DNA from: Perca fluviatilis
Taxonomy: Eukaryota > Chordata > Actinopteri > Perciformes > Percidae
DNA length: 64,000 nt
Reading direction: 5' to 3'
Assembly: GCF_010015445.1 (NCBI RefSeq)
Contig: NC_053121.1
Location: 27,037,934-27,101,933, forward strand
Shown here: piece by piece, positions 48,001 through 57,677 of the stretch
How positions within the stretch are numbered: position 1 is the first letter of the stretch
Layout: each line of letters opens with the position of its first letter
The notes under the pieces: model-generated
The model's input: only the letters and a program-made list of their open reading frames with translations
The model's database searches: none
What the model was told of the DNA's origin: nothing
Position numbers and translations under genes: made by a program

Positions 48001-48264
48001 GGCATTAGCATAAATAACTGTTGCAATAAATTTACATGTGAAAAACGAATGTATTTCCCCTTGTATGCTCAAGTGGAAAACTCAGAGCTCAGAGGAATAA
48101 TGTCCTCTGTGCTTGCAGAGCAGATCATATCATGTACATAAAATAACAGGACCCATGCATGCTGAGAAAAACAATCAGAGCACATAATAATATGTATTAC
48201 TCCAGCTACGCACCCATTTCTTGCAAAACATGTCCATTCTTGGACGTCCAAGTGGCTGGAACTT
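32983..48264 (-). CDS. slc4a11: slc4a11, SLC4-family membrane transporter (19 exons, 5' end missing)
   Basis: Known members move Na+, H+/OH- or NH3 and water across basolateral membranes; human mutations cause corneal endothelial dystrophy. The exons, 5' to 3' on the minus strand, are listed separately. All 18 junctions have compatible phases and together give 838 residues plus the stop. Residues 1-275 are the cytosolic domain ([50 protein letters not shown]). Residues 276 to the end are the membrane domain, from [17 protein letters not shown] through [25 protein letters not shown]-free loop, [36 protein letters not shown] and [12 protein letters not shown], to [12 protein letters not shown]. 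The order and motifs match SLC4A11 rather than anion exchangers or NBCs. An extracellular loop has three N-glycosylation sequons (N467, N484, N494). The human protein is about 890 residues, so roughly 30-50 N-terminal residues are missing. The last intron holds a Penelope-like element. No stop or frameshift was seen, so the gene looks functional. Confidence 0.95.
33223..33265 (-). ncRNA. hammerhead-ribozyme-like motif in Penelope 3' end
   Basis: On the minus strand: CTGACGA (33260-33254), a stem with GATGTAA and TTACATC arms, then GAAAC (33236-33232), loop ATTA, and GTC with the possible cleavage point after C at 33225. CUGANGA...GAAA...GUH and a 2-bp stem III are hallmarks of the minimal hammerheads known from Penelope-like elements. 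One extra A precedes stem II and I do not see good stem I pairing, so activity is doubtful. Confidence 0.4.
33700..34965 (+). pseudogene. Penelope-type reverse transcriptase remnant
   Basis: First frame: [15 protein letters not shown], then [18 protein letters not shown] with the motif A Asp (about 33880), then [12 protein letters not shown], motif B, ending at about 34105. A frameshift moves the reading to another frame with [10 protein letters not shown] at about 34175-34205; the second Asp of the YIDD box is Asn here. A stop (TGA) immediately precedes it. The thumb continues [14 protein letters not shown] to about 34705, where another frameshift occurs. The enzyme is dead. Confidence 0.82.
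34948..35193 (+). pseudogene. GIY-YIG endonuclease part of Penelope-like element
   Basis: Encodes [20 protein letters not shown], matching the GIY-YIG core (here AYIG) with the conserved Arg and the following SEHKTAIR. The C-terminus ends early; its continuation is found inverted at 33530-33691. Confidence 0.8.
35298..35467 (-). CDS. slc4a11: slc4a11 exon 18
   Basis: 170 nt, phase 0 to 2. Encodes [20 protein letters not shown] then TM segments ending [10 protein letters not shown], the most family-specific stretch in the gene. Confidence 0.95.
35468..36192 (-). other. slc4a11: slc4a11 intron 17
   Basis: AT-rich, GTGAGCAGG donor and TAG acceptor. A TTGCTGCCA motif and a GGCAGCAAAGTTGCCA motif (35702-36030) give a weak inverted pair; no other feature seen. 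Confidence 0.8.
36193..36388 (-). CDS. slc4a11: slc4a11 exon 17
   Basis: 196 nt, phase 2 to 0. Encodes [33 protein letters not shown] and ends MALLLKEQ: two membrane segments and the conserved KEQ end. Confidence 0.95.
36389..37228 (-). other. slc4a11: slc4a11 intron 16
   Basis: AT-rich, no repeat of note recognised. Confidence 0.8.
37229..37402 (-). CDS. slc4a11: slc4a11 exon 16
   Basis: 174 nt, phase 2 to 2. Encodes [20 protein letters not shown] then [15 protein letters not shown] and ends [12 protein letters not shown] with a split codon. Confidence 0.95.
37545..37710 (-). CDS. slc4a11: slc4a11 exon 15
   Basis: 166 nt, phase 1 to 2. Encodes [35 protein letters not shown] and ends THVPQHK (split). 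Confidence 0.93.
38041..38147 (-). CDS. slc4a11: slc4a11 exon 14
   Basis: 107 nt, phase 2 to 1. Encodes [20 protein letters not shown] and a membrane helix ending SYLFLDIQ. Confidence 0.95.
38518..38797 (-). CDS. slc4a11: slc4a11 exon 13: glycosylated extracellular loop
   Basis: 280 nt, phase 1 to 2. Starts [17 protein letters not shown] and contains sequons NST, NQT and NET in a long loop, then a helix [15 protein letters not shown]. This large loop is the glycosylated one in SLC4A11. Confidence 0.95.
39430..40790 (-). mobile_element. L2/CR1-like LINE 3' end, interrupted by hAT
   Basis: The minus strand 40666-40370 encodes the RT C-terminal segment with [30 protein letters not shown] and [20 protein letters not shown], typical of L2-clade elements in fish. 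Frame-shifted remnants of the C-terminus follow to about 40200. The 3' end has TATATAGCGCC in reverse (about 40115) and an AAT tandem tail (39430-39454) that is separated from the body by the hAT element. Confidence 0.82.
39455..40098 (-). mobile_element. hAT element with exact 8-bp target duplication
   Basis: Ends TAGTGCTGTC and GACAGCACTA are perfect inverted repeats. The 8-bp duplication ATAATTAC is at 39447-39454 and 40099-40106. At 644 bp it is non-autonomous. On the minus strand 39831-39595 it keeps the start of a BED-finger frame ([11 protein letters not shown] and HLMAKH), but the first cysteine pair is disrupted compared with 24486-24223. Confidence 0.9.
40817..40890 (-). CDS. slc4a11: slc4a11 exon 12
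   Basis: 74 nt, phase 2 to 1. Encodes [20 protein letters not shown] then GTVK, a hallmark SLC4 segment. Confidence 0.95.
41185..41317 (-). CDS. slc4a11: slc4a11 exon 11
   Basis: 133 nt, phase 1 to 2. Encodes [20 protein letters not shown] and the helix [19 protein letters not shown], ending KLFKR (split). Confidence 0.95.
41552..41665 (-). CDS. slc4a11: slc4a11 exon 10
   Basis: 114 nt, phase 1 to 1. Encodes [20 protein letters not shown] and [17 protein letters not shown]. Confidence 0.95.
41771..41896 (-). CDS. slc4a11: slc4a11 exon 9
   Basis: 126 nt, phase 1 to 1. Encodes [20 protein letters not shown] and [18 protein letters not shown], the first transmembrane segment. Confidence 0.95.
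42072..42156 (-). CDS. slc4a11: slc4a11 exon 8
   Basis: 85 nt, phase 0 to 1. Encodes [20 protein letters not shown] and LYPSDFTD at the entry of the membrane domain. Confidence 0.95.
42157..45230 (-). other. slc4a11: slc4a11 intron 7, 3.1 kb
   Basis: The largest slc4a11 intron. 42637-44133 looks like a MITE; the rest (44140-45230 and 42157-42630) is AT-rich with no supported gene. Confidence 0.8.
42637..44133. mobile_element. probable MITE with AGTAAAAGTA-rich ends
   Basis: The right end (44040-44133) is TTTTACTTTTACTTG...CTTCCTCCACCACTG and the left end CACTGGTTGAAAGGAAGTAG is its imperfect mirror. Both carry ACTTTTACTT-type motifs common in a fish non-autonomous element. A retroelement-tail fragment (TATATAGCGCAATTCATGAA, 43334-43353) lies inside. 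No target duplication was established. Confidence 0.5.
45231..45440 (-). CDS. slc4a11: slc4a11 exon 7
   Basis: 210 nt, phase 0 to 0. Encodes [38 protein letters not shown], then an acidic linker ending GKPLQ. Confidence 0.95.
45837..45960 (-). CDS. slc4a11: slc4a11 exon 6
   Basis: 124 nt, phase 2 to 0. Encodes [20 protein letters not shown] and [19 protein letters not shown]. Confidence 0.95.
46205..46286 (-). CDS. slc4a11: slc4a11 exon 5
   Basis: 82 nt, phase 1 to 2. Encodes [20 protein letters not shown] and QSWLCV. Confidence 0.92.
46386..46605 (-). CDS. slc4a11: slc4a11 exon 4
   Basis: 220 nt, phase 0 to 1. Encodes [40 protein letters not shown] and [12 protein letters not shown]. The GTGAGCC donor at 46385 is preferred to GTAATG 6 nt earlier; both keep phase. 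Confidence 0.93.
46904..46947 (-). CDS. slc4a11: slc4a11 exon 3
   Basis: 44 nt, phase 1 to 0. Encodes [15 protein letters not shown]. Confidence 0.85.
47270..47365 (-). CDS. slc4a11: slc4a11 exon 2 (numbered from those seen)
   Basis: 96 nt, phase 1 to 1. Encodes [20 protein letters not shown] and [11 protein letters not shown]. Divergent N-terminal region; supported by splice sites and phase. Confidence 0.78.
47366..48213 (-). other. slc4a11: slc4a11 intron 1 (of those seen)
   Basis: No repeat recognised. It contains an 18-nt AG/GT-bordered stretch at 47622-47639 that I rejected as a microexon because the phases already fit without it. Confidence 0.7.
48214..48264 (-). CDS. slc4a11: slc4a11 most 5' exon found
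   Basis: 51 nt, phase 1 to 1, acceptor CTCCTACAG and donor GTGCGTAG. Encodes [16 protein letters not shown], placed where the human protein has a similar SQNG-containing segment. The upstream exon with the start codon was not found. Confidence 0.62.
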
Positions 48265-49140
48265 CTGTAGGAGGAAAAAAAGTTATTTGCACAACTTCAT
48301 GCTTAATTTTTTATTATAAAGTATTTAAAATTATAATAGTTCATTATTGTTTTATTGACCACATTATAAAAAAGTTTGAATCATATAAAATATATAATGT
48401 TGATATATTATCACCTTATATTATCAAACACTTGCTTATTTACATTGAGCAGATTCAGTGCAACAATATCATTTAGCTAATGAATGTAAGTCACTATCTT
48501 GCAGCTCTGTTTTTGGTCTCCACCAGCTCCTGAAGGAAATATTTATCTTCTTGAATACTCCACTATGTTCACCAGCTATAGTCGCTAACTTTGTCAGTCA
48601 ACTTTTTGTTGCTGGGCAGGTAGCATACAAAGGGTTTATCAGAGCTTTTAAGCCAAAAACAGCTGTCTGCTGCAAACAAGGTTGGTGAGAGCAGTGAAAG
48701 TGAAGCAAAACCATAACCTTGCAAACCAAAATAATGAGCAAGAACATGCTAAAAGTTTCAGAGAGTTCAGTGGAAACTGCAGGGTAACTATGAGCCACAC
48801 CTTTCAGATTGAAAGTAGTCATTTGACGCATTGTTGGTATAAAGATATTGATCATTCAGCCAATTGAATGGACGTCCTCAGTTATTATCACTACCACAGA
48901 TATGATGCGGTAGGGCCCTAATCTACCTCCTAGTTGGCTCAGTGATCGTTATCATCCATTGGTAAGCTTGATCACCCATCTGCACCAGTGTTAGATGCTC
49001 AGAGCAACTGATGGTGGATGGGTCAAACAACCCTGGGAGACTGGTGTTTGTGTCCCAAAAGTCATTGTTGACTTTTTTTAAATTACGTAGGCCACGTTAG
49101 TTGACTTTCTTATGTAACGTTCCTTACAAAACATTCTTAA

Positions 49141-49684
49141 AGGTCCAGTGTGTAACGTGTTTAGTTGTTCATTATCAAAATCTGTGTTGCCCGTTCACAA
49201 ACGTGTCCTTTTCATGAATAGCTACCTCCACCATCAATTCCAAGTATTCCTTTTGGCTTGAAATTTTACATTTGCATTTGCATGAACTGGGGTAGACGCT
49301 CCATATTCATGCGCCATCTTGAAATGTGTTAGCCGGTAAGGGACATACAGGACATACTGCTCCGCCTTTCGCATTTTCGCTGTCACATGATAAACTCCCA
49401 GGTGCTGCTAATAATGCTAACGGGTATCGTAGCTTCCCGGCCCCGGCAAGTTTGAAGAAGGAAACATGGAGGACCACACGTATTTAAATTTCAAATTTCA
49501 GGAACATGAGTCCTCTTCTTCGCCCAGAAAAAGAAAAAGGATATTGAAATGAGCAAGAGACCAGCTTTTGAAGCGTGAAGGCTACCGTAGCTGTAATACG
49601 TACTTTAAACTGCGTGGTGCGAGAGAGTTGATTGCGATATATGATCTCAACCCTAGGTGGGAGAAATTCCTACACATTGGACCT
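49141..49684 (-). mobile_element. TTAA-flanked MITE, copy 2 (inverted)
   Basis: AGGTCCAGTGTGTAA and ACACATTGGACCT ends, TTAA on both sides (49137-49140 and 49685-49688). 544 bp. It aligns in reverse with 5746-6247 over its full length. Confidence 0.87.
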
Positions 49685-49794
49685 TTAACTAACTAGCATG
49701 AAAGTAAGTATTTTAAACCAAACCACAATTTACTAAACCTAACCAGCGGGTTACCAGTGGATTATCATCAGTTTAGCTTTAATTTAGCAATTTA

Positions 49795-49965
49795 AAGGCA
49801 GCACGGTGGCTCAGTGGTTAGCACTTCTGCCTCACAGCAAGAAGGTTCTGTGTTTGAACCCAGGTCGTCCCAACCCTTTCTGTGTGTAGTTTGCATGTTC
49901 TCCCTGTGCTTGTGTGGGTTTCTTCCCACCATAAAGACATTCATGCAACTAGGACTACAGCTGAA
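49795..49965 (+). mobile_element. tRNA-like SINE head
   Basis: GGCAGCACGGTGGCTCAGTG, followed by an A-box-like GGTGGCTCAGTGGTTAGCAC and a B-box-like GTGTTTGAACCC. Continues with a TTTGCATGTTCTCCCTGTG body. Not a functional tRNA. Confidence 0.6.
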
Positions 49966-50312
49966 AATTAGCTGACTGGCTAACACTGGTGCATTTATAG
50001 AAATGTTGATTAATGTGCATTGTCCTAATCAAATAAATAAATCTTAATGCAGAATCCAAAACTTTTTTTTCGCCATCGTCATCTTCCATACTATACTCTG
50101 TGACCCACTGAGGTCAGGCTTTAACAGTATTTAGACCATCATGTAGGGCAATTAAATTTACAGAAAATGTAATAATATAATTTCATGGTATGCAGAATAA
50201 AACAAAAATAGAAAGTAAAAAATTATTAGAGGATTTCTTTTGTATGTCTGGTCAAATGTTTTTGTGGATTGCAAGGGGACATAGACTGATGATACTCATT
50301 TTTTTTAATATA

Positions 50313-50702
50313 CACTACCGGTCAAAAGTTTTGGTTCACCTAGAAATTTCCATTCCACTCCATTATAGACAGAATACCAACTGAGATCAGTTGCATTGTT
50401 TTTTTAACCAGGGAAGCAGTTTTCAGATTACATTATGTGCTTACATAATTGCAAAAGAGTTCTCCAATGTTTTCTCAGTTAGCCTTTTAAAATGATATCA
50501 TATTAGTAAACAGAATGTGCCTTTGGAACATTGGCTGAATGGTTGCTGATAATGGGCAATGTAGATATTACATTAAAGATCAGCCACTTCTTTCTACAAC
50601 ATAATTTAATCTGAAAACTGCTGCCCTGATTAAAAAAAACAATGCAACTGATCTCAGCTGGTATTCTGTCTATAATGGAGTGGAATGGAAATTTCAGTAG
50701 TG
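50313..50702. mobile_element. Tc1-type MITE, copy 2 (deleted)
   Basis: Starts CACTACCGGTCAAAAGTTTT after TA (50311-50312) and ends GTAGTG before TA (50703-50704). Same family as 28252-29165, but the centre and about 25 bp of the right inverted repeat are lost. Confidence 0.85.
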
Positions 50703-50704
50703 TA

Positions 50705-50830
50705 TATTTCATGTCCTTAGTAGAGAATCAACAGTAGAGAGATGACAGGAAATATAGGGAGAGAGAGACTGGGAACGCAATGCAACAAAAGTCTTGGTTC
50801 ATGATCCGCGCCACTAGGCCACCAAGGCAC
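50705..50830 (-). mobile_element. possible SINE fragment
   Basis: On the minus strand there is a GTGCCTTGGTGGCCTAGTGG start and a TCTCTCTCCC tail, resembling the SINE at 9183-9292 in layout. Confidence 0.3.
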
Positions 50831-51752
50831 ACTAACACCATAACATCTTACATAATAAAACCCCAATGAAAGCTATCCTTGCAGACTTGTTATGTCTGAC
50901 ACAGACACAAACTGACCAGAACATGATGATAAAACTGTGAAACTGGACTCCATGTTGACTGACACAGTTTGACCCTGTTGTGTCTGGCCTGTGTGCCACA
51001 GTAGCTCTCACTTCACAAGCGACAAACACAGTCAGCACCAGCAGGCATCATCCTCTCCAGCTGCTCCCATCGCACACACGGACAGATTCTGTGCACAGAA
51101 ACTAAAAAATCTGAGCTTGTTGAATCATTATTTCCAGTGTGACACACGTTCGGTCAGACCATGATGACCTTTAAAGTTATTATATGATACAAAATGATGA
51201 AGATAGAAAGTGGATGTCAGTTATGAAGATGTTATTAATAAGGACAGGGAAAAAAACGGCACATGCTGAGAAACTGAAAAAAGAGACCCCTTCGCTCTCG
51301 TTTGCAATACAAATCTGTATGTATCTGTGAAACACTCACTGCTGTAGCTGTACAGGTGAGCTTTTCCTTGCCTGAGGCAGAGATTGGCTCCAGGGGGGGC
51401 TCCCGAGCAAGGCTATATCTCAAAGCAGATTAAACAGAACATTTCCAGGCCTCCTCCACTCGACAGGAGTCTGCAATGACTACAGGGTGCCTAACAGCTT
51501 ATGCAATGAGCTGTTTGTACCACAGGATATGTGGAGAATGATTTAGTCTGCCTGATTGAGACCTTTACTGTCTTGGTCAAGTTCATTGTAGTCTTGCATT
51601 GCCAGACCTTCCTCCACAGCACTGCAAAGGAGTGTCTGGCTAGTCCACACAGCAATCTGGGATGGGAGAAAAACATGCTCTGGTTTATTGGCATTTCTTT
51701 AAACCAATCACAATCGTCTTGGGCGGTGCTAGGTGCCAAGCGGAGCCATAGT

Positions 51753-52601
51753 CATACCTGTCAAGTATCCCGTTTTGGCCGGGAAAGTCCCGTATTTTAC
51801 CCTTCTTTCCCGCCGTCCTCCCGTATTAGTATTTTCCCGTAAATCTCCCGTATTTTAACCTGCGTTATTAAAAAATAATAATAGCCCGGGCCCGGCGGAG
51901 TAAAAAAAAAAAAAAAACATTCCCAATCTGAGCTCTGTCACTAGCCTCGCGATAACTGCCACCTGCAGTAGCCTACTACAGGTACTGTAGGTGGCAGTTG
52001 TCGCGAGGCTAGTGTGTGAGGTCAGATGATGAGAGACGGATGATGGACGCTTCGACAGAGACGGTGCGCTGCCAAAACTTCTGAAGGCTTTACTATGCAT
52101 TCCCCATAGCAATGCAAGTTCAAAAAGGGTGTTTAGCATGGTACGAAAGATTGTTACAGAGAATAGGAGCACGTCATACAACAGAACTGTCTGCGCTCTA
52201 CTCTCATGTAAACCACTCTGTAAACCGCTCTGGCCCCGCCCACTAATACACTCCTTCCAAAACAATCTTAAAGAATGCAAAGTCTGCAACAAATTTATAC
52301 AATAACTCATTAAAAGAGTAAAGAAAAGTTATGTGAAATGAAAAGAAAAACTGTAAAAGAAAAGCAATATGAAATGAAAAGAATGTGTGGAATGAAAATA
52401 AAATGTAGGCTAAATGTAAAGACAAGCAATGTTATAAATTGTAAATGTTTTCAGCATTCTGCATCAAGTGGTGATTTTAGCTTTCTTGTACACCTGTCTT
52501 AAAATGTAAGGGATACTGGAGCTTGGTTGGGGTGGTGGGACTGCTTGCGGTGGGCGCCGGAAAATTTCCCTTATTTTCAAATCCAAAACTTGACAGGTAT
52601 G
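51753..52601. mobile_element. hAT-type element nested in the MITE, exact 8-bp duplication
   Basis: 849 bp with 14-bp perfect ends CATACCTGTCAAGT and ACTTGACAGGTATG. GCCATAGT is duplicated at 51745-51752 and 52602-52609. It includes an internal 72-bp hairpin (about 51940-52014) and a poly-A-like run. No transposase. Confidence 0.93.
51940..52014. repeat. inverted repeat inside the hAT element
   Basis: CTAGCCTCGCGATAACTGCC and its mirror GGCAGTTGTCGCGAGGCTAG (near 51993-52012) flank a smaller inverted pair around TACCTGTAGTAGG-type sequence. Confidence 0.85.
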
Positions 52602-54076
52602 GCCATAGTGCCGCTGCAAAATAGCCTCGGGAAGAAACTTGTTTTGGTGGAACGTGTACGTTCAAAAGTTGTTTTAGTCGTGCAACAGAAACTCAGATTA
52701 GACAGATAGCTAGCTGCCTGGTTTTACACTGCAGAGATCTGAGGAGCAGTTAACCACAGTCCTCATAAATCAACCAGAGTTCAAAATGCCAACACAAAGA
52801 CAGCGGAAGGTAAAGGAACATCTGAAAACGGACATCCGAAAAGAGTGACATCCCGGGGAATTGCCAGCAGAACGAGAGCAATCCTGGAAGTGGAATGTCA
52901 TGGATATAGACTAAATTCATTGTAAATAGGCTCCACTAAATCTTCTGATCATGATCAACAATAGACAATGACTACCACTAAACACACACTTTTCTCATCA
53001 GCCCCAACAGTGAAATTGGTGTGAAGGCATGACTGACATTTGTGCTTAAAAACTAAGAATTGACAGGAGTGTAGGAAATGTCACCTGTTTTTTTTTTCTC
53101 TGTTCATCATTGTTCAATCAGTACAGACTGCTGCAAAAGTTTATCAGAGAAGATATTTTGCAGTCTTTCTGCAGACCTGTAGGTTACGATGACTCATGCT
53201 TATGGGTTTCCTGTTGGCTGGCTGGGCAACTTCCTCACGCTTACTGTGCTGTCTAGTGACATCAACAGTGACAGAATGTATGTAATGTAGGTGATGTTAC
53301 TCTTTCAAATAGTCTTCTGACCCTGTTCGTAAACTACTGCAAAACTGTTTTTTTTATTTTGTGATATACAAGTTCTAATCCTGTATGACCTTCCATATGA
53401 CAAACATATGTTTAAAAATCATTTTTAGGTGTTTTTATTTCAAAATCCCTCCTTTCTCTTAAGCTGCTTACACATATAGCCGACGGCCGACCGTTGACAG
53501 AAAAGCCAGTTGAAATGATCAGTCTCCTCGTGTTGGTCCAAAAAGTGCCACAGAACACACCAACAAGACGAGATGAGACAAGACGTAATACATCTCTATA
53601 ACAGCAGGCGGCGCTAATCTGTATTGTTGCCCAGGAAATGAAAACCGGCAGCTGATTGGACGAACGCGTCACATGGGTTTGTTTTCTCCGGAAATTCAAA
53701 GCCAGACTGTCATGGCGGCCGTTCAGAATACGATCTCATATTGTACTAAAATAGTTCACTGAAACATGTTTCTGAAAACATTTTAAGCGAGAAATAGGCC
53801 ATGCAGTTGCTGAATCTGTCTTCATTTCAGCTCAACAAAGGTCAGTTTAAAAGATTTTCGTCAGATTTTGAGAGACTCTAGTCAGGCTCATTCTGCTCCC
53901 CATTTCCGGATGAGTCCCGACTGCCCTGCCGCCGACTGATCATGTCAGGTCGGCCAAAATGAATGCCGACAGCCCCCCAGACTGACGACGGCACGGGACA
54001 CAATGAACAGATTTGCGTCACTGACCTCACCAGACTGTCTAATGGCCAATAATTGGCTAAGTGTGTCCCGGCTATT

Positions 54077-54545
54077 AGCCTGACAAGCCAGACCCACATC
54101 AAGATGTTGGGTCTGGGAACTCACCATTGACGGAGCTCAATCTGAGGGGCGGGGTAAACGGTTGTCTTTCAAATTTCCTCTGAACGCAATAGGATAGCGC
54201 TACAACCAGGCAGAGCAACGAAGAAGGTAGCGAAGCTATATGGTTGATAGATTAAACTTTTGCCGTTTCCGGTCGGCAAAACTCCGAAAAACATCTTCCT
54301 TATTTAAGAATGATTTCAGTGCCGTTCTTTGTTCTTTTCTCAAAGAAAAGCTTAACTCCAAGTCTTCCAGAAGACCGCTGTTCCCAGCAGCAGCAGCCAT
54401 AAGCCCGCCCACCGACTCTATACACGATGTGATTGGTCTGACCAAAGTTTGGTTTTTCCAGCTCGCAAGCCAACAGAGAGTGCCTAGACCCCCCTGGCTG
54501 CAAATTAAATTTGCTGTCGCTAGGGTGCGTCTAGATTTCTAGGCT
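54077..54545. mobile_element. probable MITE (TAGCCTG...AGGCTA)
   Basis: Short inverted ends TAGCCT and AGGCTA and a body with GACAAGCCAGACCC and GATTTCTAGGCTA resembling an abundant fish non-autonomous hAT family. No clean target duplication was seen. Confidence 0.42.
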
Positions 54546-55132
54546 ACCTTTCTCTCCCTGTAACATTTAAATGAAAATTCATATTAAACTTGTGGGTGTA
54601 TACAGTCAGTGGCGTAGTCTACGTGACACGCAGGCATACGCCGTATACCCACTAGGAAAGCTCCAGGATTTCAGTATACCCTCTTACAAAAGCATGAGGA
54701 TACGCAACGATGATTGACACTTCATAAAATCACTGTGTTGCAGGTTACTTATAGGTACAATCAAGGGCGTAAGTTTCGTTTCAAACGCAGTTGCTTGGCG
54801 GTCATTCTCTTCGCAAATATGAAATGTGAATCACCAAAGGAGATAGAAAACAAAAGAGAAGTTAAACTTCTGAATTACAGGCTTACCAAAAATCTTAGTG
54901 TTTTGATAAGCCTGCCCCTGAAGCTACTGCTGCTTCGAGTGACACTGCAGCAGACGTTGACGTTACAGAAACTACAGAAAATGAGCCAGATGAGGCTGAT
55001 GCTACTCGGTACCGTTACAAAATACGTACGGGGTTGACCCTCTGTGACGGGCAGTAATTTAACGTGATTTGGGGACTAGCTAACTCCACCCATCATATAA
55101 AAGCTCTTTTTGAGTTGTAGTAGCGAGTAAAG

Positions 55133-55596
55133 TAGTCTCGCTTTGCCAGACCCTCCACCAAAGCACACTGGAGGAGAGCCTGGCTACTCCACATATCTTT
55201 TGGGGAAGGGAGGAAAACGTGCTCTGGTTTAGTGGTATTTCTTTAAACCAATCACAATCGTCTTGGGCGGTGCTAAACACCGGAGAAAAGCTGCGGTGCT
55301 GCTGCAAAATAGGCTCGGAAGGAACCTTTTTTCGGGTCAAATGTGCACGTTTAAAAGCTTTAGTCGTGCAACAGAGAACTCAGATTTGACAGATAGTCTA
55401 GCTAGCTGTCTGGATTTACCCTGCAGAGATCTGAGAAAAGATTAACCATAGTCCTCATAAATCGAACAGAGTTTAAAATGCCAACACAAAGGAAGCCCAA
55501 GGCAACGGATACAACCGGCCTAAATGAGTGAAATGAGGTGGATTTTCCAGGGCCAACGGATCAATCCCAGAAGTGTAACGTCAAGGATGTAGACTA
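55133..55596 (-). mobile_element. TAGTCT...AGACTA MITE, copy 3
   Basis: TAGTCTCGCTTTGCCAGACC at the left and GTAGACTA at the right. It aligns along its length with copies 1 and 2. No obvious target duplication. Confidence 0.78.
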
Positions 55597-56870
55597 CAAG
55601 CAAAGCAATGGGTCAAAGGTATTTGTTTGGATCTCAGTAGTAGGCATGGTTGTGCTTTCATTTATTGACTTCTCCATCATCCTCCTCCTCTTGATCTGAC
55701 AACGCAGATGAGGGAGGTGTTGTTGGAGGCCAACAGTATTGCTCCCTTCAAATGTCTCCACATTACAGCGGAATATTTTCAAAATACACCACATTACTCA
55801 AGATAAAGATGCCCTGCCCCTGACTGCTGTTTCCCCGGAATTTAAAAACTTTTTTTTATCTAAAAGTATTTATTATCTTCTAACTCTGACAAACCAGACC
55901 ACCACTCTGTTAATCTCACTGGACAAACAGGCTGACTTAAAGCCTAAGGCATCTTTTATTAATCGCTGCCAGCCTGCTATCTGTGTGCAAAGGATGCCCT
56001 TGAGCAGTAGGAAACAGAAGAATCCTTGTTGGGTCTCTGGGAACAAGAGCTACAAAGCTGAGAACTGAACTGTACAAGGTCAAACCATCAAGGCAGAAGG
56101 GACACGGCGTTCGCAAATGTGCATGGTCGTTGCTGCTTTAATTTTTTAAATATGGAGCTCTGCTTGTCAATTTCTGTGCTTTGCAGTAAAACATATCCGT
56201 GCCATGTTATAAAAGATGTAAGACTCGTTTTTTTTAAAGCTTAATCAATCTTGTCAGCGTTTGGCGTGAGCAGCTGTACCATGAACAGTGTGTACTCTGT
56301 AGGTCACAATGTACACACTCATATTGAAATAAAGCAAATAACAGGAAAGAGGAACTACAGCTCATTCCACTTCAACATCTCAAAGGCTGACGATAAGAAC
56401 AACCAGATGTTTGGTTATCCAGCAAGATGGATATGACCACTGGACCAACAGTAATCATAGCCACACAAGTTCACTTCACTAACCAAAATATACATCCGAA
56501 GGTGTTATCTTGTCACTTAGACTTTAAACACGTTTGTGTGGCATTAATGCTCTGGGAAATGAAGTGTTTTAAATAGCCAACTCTTGTTAATAACATTCAG
56601 TTTTTGGTGGAAGACATTAAACCTGCATAACGGTTCAAGTCTGAAGATAATAGTAGTAAAGGATGGGGATGCTGTAGGTTTGAAACAACTTCTATAGTAA
56701 TCCCAATTACATCATATTACCATCAATTTCAAGCAGAACGTGTCTTAAACAAGAATGGAAATGCCAAATTAGAATATTAAGACATTTTATATTATATTTC
56801 ATTGTATATTCTCCCTAATCCTTTTACCTTTTAACCCATTAATGGCACTGAACAGAAAATACATTCATAC

Positions 56871-56872
<2 letters not shown>

Positions 56873-56948
<76 letters not shown>
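56873..56948. repeat. (TA)n microsatellite
   Basis: About 37 TA units. Confidence 0.95.
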
Positions 56949-56954
<6 letters not shown>

Positions 56955-57586
56955 TGTTGTTTTATTATAGATTAATCTGCCAATTGTCTTCTTAATTCAT
57001 TTATAAATTGTTTGGTCTGTAAAATGTCAAGAAATAGTGAAGAATTCTTAACAAGGTTATAACGTATAAGCCACTGGCTTCGTCGGACCAATAGCTCAAA
57101 CATATTCAGTTTGCTTCGTGAGTTAAGAAAAGCAGCATGACAGGATAAAAGAAAAAGCGTTATGTAGCAAACTGGGATAGCGGATTATATGACTCTCACG
57201 TTCTAACTTAATACAACAACAGGAAGTTTAACCAAATAAGTATTTTAAAATCAATTTAATGTACTTTTCTGGAATGATTCAAAGGGTGTTAACATAGATG
57301 CTAAAAGTTATTTGCAGGTCTGCTGTAAAAACCTTCCATGATAGACAAGTATGCTGTTTATTTCCATATTGTAAACATTGACCCATATCCTTTTGGGCAA
57401 TAAAAGCATCTTGTTCATTTTCTGTGCTTTTAACAGCAAGAATACAAAGACATCAATAGTTTAAATAGCACCAAGAGAAGAAGGCAAATAAAAGATAATA
57501 GAAGTGTTATGAGATAATTGTACTTGTAAAGATGAAAGCCTGCACTATATGCTATAAAAAAACAGTAGATGTTATCAGCACACATA

Positions 57587-57616
57587 CACACACACACACA
57601 CACATACTGTAGAAAG

Positions 57617-57672
<56 letters not shown>
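57587..57672. repeat. (CA)n microsatellite, two blocks
   Basis: Two CA tracts separated by TACTGTAGAAAGAG; the same ATACTGTAGA motif follows the second block. Confidence 0.95.

Positions 57673-57677
<5 letters not shown>

Larger units (their letters stand above)
51589..52913 (-). mobile_element. TAGTCT...AGACTA MITE, copy 2, split by a hAT element
   Basis: Same family as 12247-12634, opposite orientation, with TAGTCT at 51589 and AGACTA ending at 52913. Flanks GTTCATTG and ATTCATTG form a near-perfect 8-bp duplication. The hAT element occupies 51753-52601. Confidence 0.78.

Noticed and set aside
49795..49870. Second possible tRNA gene
   Set aside because: Same reason: SINE head with mismatched arms.
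51030..51070. Candidate first exon of slc4a11 on the minus strand
   Set aside because: An ATG is present but the frame stops after about 12 codons and no suitable donor with phase 1 follows.
54714..55037. Open frame of 107 codons
   Set aside because: Lies in repeat-like sequence, no recognisable motif, no splice support.
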